From Ophioderma brevispina (lineage: Eukaryota > Echinodermata > Ophiuroidea > Amphilepidida > Ophiodermatidae): DNA of 64,000 bases. Every line of letters starts with the position of its first letter. Positions within the stretch are counted from its first letter, which is position 1. Position numbers and translations under genes: made by a program. Positions 60,546 through 64,000 of the stretch are shown here, in pieces. Location of the stretch: positions 1 to 64,000 of the forward strand of contig JAMKCH010019833.1 in NCBI GenBank assembly GCA_023653785.1. The letters run 5' to 3'. The notes below the pieces were generated by a model, which was not told the DNA's origin, searched no databases, and saw nothing but the letters and a program-made list of their open reading frames with translations.

Positions 60546-61176
60546 TGGCTTGTCTTTCTATTCACCTTGCCAAATTAACTGTATGTCATTATATGAATGA
60601 GTTTATCCCTCGGATTACCTCCTCTTTTTAAATGTCCTTAAAAGCTGTCTTCCCTGTTATAATTGCCTATTAAATGAGGACACATTTTACCTATGACATA
60701 TAATAAAGGAAGAACACCGAGACATAAGGGAGTTCTCGCACACGTTCATTTACCATTGAATCCATTTACCATGCTTCACTATATTCACCATATCAACTGA
60801 AGGGCGGTTTTAAAGAATACAGTGTATAACGGAACCTTTGAATTAAATATTCATCTCCAATTTTTCCTCGTCATCTGATGCAAGCTTTTTGGCTTCGGGT
60901 GTTTGCAATGTAAAACCGTATTTAGCTTGCTATTATAAGGCCAGGTCAGTTGTAGGTCTGTCCTCCTTCCTTAGGGCATGTGATTTTGTCGAGAATTCTG
61001 TCCGTATATTTGCCGTTTACTTCAAATCACTCTTTAATTTACTTGATTACAGATAATCGGACAAACGAAGTTCTAAGTACATTAACCTTTCTAGTCATTT
61101 GATCGAAATAAGTCAAATACTTAAAATATATAGGAAAAATACTAGGTAAAGATTAAACCATTATGGTCCTGCGGTA
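60546..61176. other. AT-rich spacer, no gene recognised
   Basis: No open frame or repeat structure of note. Confidence 0.5.
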
Positions 61177-61185
61177 GATATGACC
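61177..61185. repeat. 9-bp target-site duplication, left copy
   Basis: GATATGACC, repeated at 61407-61415. Confidence 0.88.
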
Positions 61186-61406
61186 AAGAGAAGATATCAG
61201 AAACTTCCCACAATGCATTGCTTCCAATGGAGGTTTATGTATAGGTACTGATGTGAATCGTTAGATGTGAAACATGGCTAAATCAACAGTATTGATCACA
61301 AACTTGCATTTTAAGAATGTTTCATCTCTAACGATTCACATGACTACCTGTACAAAAATCTCCATTGGAAGCAATGCATTGTGGGAAGCTATTGATATCT
61401 TCTCTT
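61186..61406. mobile_element. foldback MITE with perfect 9-bp duplication (Mutator-like size)
   Basis: The two arms, each about 96 bp, start AAGAGAAGATATCA and share CTTCCCACAATGCATTGCTT and CATGTGAATCGTTAGA-type blocks. The loop is only about 28 bp. GATATGACC flanks the element on both sides (61177-61185 and 61407-61415). Perfect 9-bp duplications are typical of Mutator-like elements. It has no coding capacity. The intact duplication and high arm identity argue for a recent insertion. Confidence 0.88.
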
Positions 61407-61415
61407 GATATGACC
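61407..61415. repeat. 9-bp target-site duplication, right copy
   Basis: GATATGACC, repeated at 61177-61185. Confidence 0.88.
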
Positions 61416-61779
61416 TTGAAAAACAGTCTGCACAAAATGCTTTATGGTTTCTGGGCCATATTGACCTGCTGATTTCAGATCTTGATGATGCAATTTAGTT
61501 ATCCTTGAGCATTTTGAGATAGGGAAGGGGTAAATTAATAAATTTTGATTTAAAAAAATATAGTTTTCTACTATCTATAACCTTTTGTGTTTGCACGGAA
61601 GGCCAAAAACTGTTCAAGGTCACCATGGGGTAAACATTTATATTGATCCCATTGTTTTCAAATTGGTTTCAAATTGTCCGTATGGGAAACATGAAATATG
61701 CATTTACTTTATGTTAATCAGCTCAAAGATATCTAAACAGAGGCCAGAGGGTTGATCCCCCATGGGCATTAATTTAAAA
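61416..61779. other. AT-rich spacer, no gene recognised
   Basis: No coding evidence and no repeat structure with definable ends between the 9-bp-flanked MITE and the GC-richer patch that follows. Confidence 0.5.
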
Positions 61780-62090
61780 AACCTTTGCCGGGACTTCGGG
61801 CTACTTCTAGCCCCGATTCGCTTCAGCAGGTTTCATTGTTTTAGCGCAGTGACGCTGAACAATGGCTAAAGATAGCGAGACATAGGCAATTCTGGCCGGA
61901 ACCTGCCCGTGATTTCTGGACATAATGTCTCGCCTCTAGGCTGTTTTTAAATGAAATCGTAACCCGATATCGGCTGGTCTGCCCACAGTAAGTGTTTTGG
62001 TAGCATGCTAAAGCCTGCCACTCTTTATCGTTACAGTCTTTGGTGTGCGAGGCCCAGGGAATGTCTAGCATGGGTACGGGTAAGGGGTAC
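61780..62090 (-). other. GC-richer patch with a Cys-rich 76-codon frame
   Basis: A minus-strand frame (62071-61841) reads MLDIPWASHTKDCNDKEWQA and continues with several Cys (ACYQNTYCGQ, GQNCLCLAIFSHC). The Cys spacing does not match a domain I know and no splice sites are clear. It may be an exon, an element remnant or chance. Confidence 0.2.
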
Positions 62091-62287
62091 TATCTAGCAT
62101 GAAGGATCTGAGCCCATTTTGAGAGAAATCTGTGCATTTTAATTTTTTACCCGATGACCCTTGAACCATTTTAAGCCTAATTACCCTATCAACCTGAGCC
62201 ATTTTTTTGGTAACAAAACTCCCGAAGAGGGTGGTGAGTTTCGTTACTGAACAATCACTCCCGATTTCTGTAAATTAGCTTAGATTT

Positions 62288-62604
62288 TCTCTCTTTCCAT
62301 TGGTATCAAAATAAGTACCAACATCCCCATGTTGAGAAAGTACGAAAATCCTGAATATAGGGTGAAATTGATATTTTAGCACTACAAACATTTATATTCA
62401 CACATGAAACAGTCAATTCCCATCAAGTAGAGACAAAACACGCATGAAAATCGGATATTCGCCTTAACAATTTGGAGAAAAAATGTATTTTCCTATGTGT
62501 TGTCTATGGAAATTGAACAAGTTTTGCTTAACATTCGAACCTTATATCATTGTAACGCCATTGCTATGCATTTGATACGTCATTTGGTATCAATGGAAAG
62601 AGGA
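62288..62604. mobile_element. possible MITE with TTTCCATTGGTATCAAA ends
   Basis: TCTCTCTTTCCATTGGTATC at the left is inverted at the right (62583-62604, TTTGGTATCAATGGAAAGAG). Inverted repeats of about 22 bp enclose about 270 bp without coding capacity. No target duplication could be fixed. Confidence 0.4.
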
Positions 62605-63892
62605 GGACCATAGCATCCAAGTGCCTGTTATGTTTCTGTGTTGTGCAAGGCAGTGTTGGTACTTCTCTCCCTAAAATGGGGGGCCACCCCCCATCCATCA
62701 CTTTGGGGGATACCCTGTATCTTACCCATTCCAGTGGATGTTGTTTTTTGAATGAAAAGGAGCCGAAAATGTCAATTGATAAATTACATAATTTTGCTCA
62801 CATAAGAAGGGTGTGTAGCAAGCTAAAACAAAAAAAACCTGAAGGGGGGGTGGTACCCACCCCCTCCTTCGTAGACGAGGGTGAAAAGTAATTGTCAAGA
62901 TATACCAAACTACATGAATACATCTATTAATCCTTAGAACCAGAGAATATGTCTCTACCCCTTTTAATCTGGTACTAAACATTTACATATTTCACCCTTG
63001 TTATTCTCCCTCGATCACTGCAAAAAGGGAGCTAGCGTTATCTTTCTGTTAGGTCTCTCTTGTTAGGTCCCCCTAAAACAAGGCAGGGAACCGCTCCGTA
63101 TTTTTTTTTCAAAAGTGGCATTTCAATGCATTTAAGGGGCGTTAGGATATAACAAAATGCTCAATATGTAAAAGTTCTGTTGCATCATCAACATTTGGAA
63201 TCAGCAATTCAAGGTTGCTAGAAAAACATCCAAAATTTCGGGCGACTATTTTGAACCGTTCATTCAGGAATTCTTGCGTCTACATCTAGGTTATAAATAG
63301 AAAATATTTACTAAGTGTCTGTTTGGCCTGTGGAATGTCCGCTAGTAACTATTTATATGTACAAAAGAAGGCCAGACTAAGGAAATAGGAACGAGCTGAG
63401 ACAGAACTCAATATACCTCATCTAATAGCCTAACTTTACGTGCAAATTACTTCTTCAGGTTTTAACCGAAAGCCAGGCAGGCCTGTTACTTTCTCACGTT
63501 CATCGAATGCCGTTCTTTGTTACAAATAATGGTGCAATGGATAGATATGGTGTTAGGAACCAAATTTCTCAGGATTAATTGCTTCCACGATATGTTTCTC
63601 ATTTTCTTTCTTCTTCTCTTCTTCTTTTCTTCTTCTTCTTCTTCTTCTTCGTATTCTTATTGTATTGTAATGTTGTAGGCTCGTTTACTATCAGTTACCG
63701 AACTCAGCTACAATTCCATTCTTAGGAATAACTTTTTAAACACTAATTATCAACATCTTTAGAATGGGGTGGGTCAGATTTCTCCTGGCACTGCAGGCCA
63801 ACCGAGCGGCATTATTAGGGTTGGATGCTTGCGCATGCTCGAACGACCGACAAAACAGTTTTGGTGAGACACAGCTGAGACTAGCAACTCCT
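62605..63892. other. no gene recognised
   Basis: Frames of 82 (+) and 86 (-) codons overlap on opposite strands at 62643-62982, across short G-run and C-run tracts. A CTT triplet microsatellite lies at 63606-63650. No known protein. Confidence 0.45.
63606..63650. repeat. CTT microsatellite
   Basis: Imperfect CTT/TTC triplets. Confidence 0.85.
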
Positions 63893-64000
63893 CCCCTGGC
63901 AATTAGCACATTTTTTAAAGCGCCCCCAATTTCAAAATATTTGAGATTTTTACACGGTTTTGCATTGTAACTGGCTAGTAAACCATACTGTGAAGGATTT
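63893..64000. mobile_element. MITE family 3, copy 2, cut by window end
   Basis: Matches the left arm of 50578-50942: AATTAGCACATTTTTT, AGCGCCCCCAATTTC, TTTGAGATTTTTACACGGTT and CTAGTAAACCATAC occur in the same order. Only the left part is inside the window. Confidence 0.65.

Noticed and set aside
1..64000. CRISPR arrays, bacterial operons, rRNA genes, viral genomes
   Set aside because: No regularly spaced repeats, no dense coding and no rRNA-like conserved sequence were seen; reverse transcriptase motifs belong to LINEs, with no gag or envelope-type context.

Overview
The window looks like nuclear DNA from a eukaryote, most likely a marine invertebrate. It is AT-rich, has no long open reading frames (the longest clean ones are about 100 to 170 codons, and the best of these belongs to a retrotransposon), and carries tRNA-derived SINEs, non-LTR retrotransposon (LINE) pieces with short tandem 3' tails, and many small non-autonomous inverted-repeat DNA elements (MITEs). 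The two SINEs resemble families I know from echinoderms, hemichordates, amphioxus and molluscs. Naming a phylum from this is inference, not proof. I could not recognise any complete host gene. The window reads as intergenic or intronic sequence.

Layout. From 1 to about 9.6 kb: single-copy-looking AT-rich DNA with microsatellites and two old dispersed repeats (3.74 and 7.63 kb, with diverged partners at 21.2 and 30.6 kb). At 9.6-9.9 kb: a minus-strand tRNA-derived SINE. At 12.9 kb: a roughly 40-codon remnant of a hAT transposase. At 16.5 and 17.6 kb: two relatives of a TTAA-ended MITE. At 19.1-19.4 kb: a minus-strand reading frame with a clear signal-peptide profile, the only plausible host exon. 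From 21.8 to 28.8 kb: a cluster of structured elements (foldback element with nested 40-bp and 83-bp repeats, 38-bp tandem duplication, small palindromes, GTGCCTAAGG-bounded element, paired-hairpin element, roughly 40-bp tandem array).

From 36.4 to 50.9 kb: a G-rich tract with a nearby tRNA-like B box, a 0.9-kb long-TIR element, a SINE with a perfect 12-bp target-site duplication (TSD) set inside an older repeat, a foldback MITE with a perfect 8-bp TSD, a 504-bp MITE with TA TSD, and a 365-bp MITE with AAGAGCGCC ends.

From 51.1 to 57.4 kb lies the most informative block: a 5'-truncated LINE tail followed by a second, decayed LINE with endonuclease, reverse transcriptase and a 3' tail. That LINE is interrupted by one copy each of the 0.9-kb and 0.5-kb MITEs, so both families have a second copy elsewhere in the window and a relative age order. 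From 57.4 kb to the end: tandem repeats, hairpins, a foldback MITE with a perfect 9-bp TSD (Mutator-like size), two GC-richer unidentified islands, and a second copy of the 50.6-kb MITE running off the window edge.

No operon logic, rRNA, functional tRNA, CRISPR or cellular pathway is visible. Annotation confidence is high for elements with TIR plus TSD or catalytic motifs, and low for anything called an exon.
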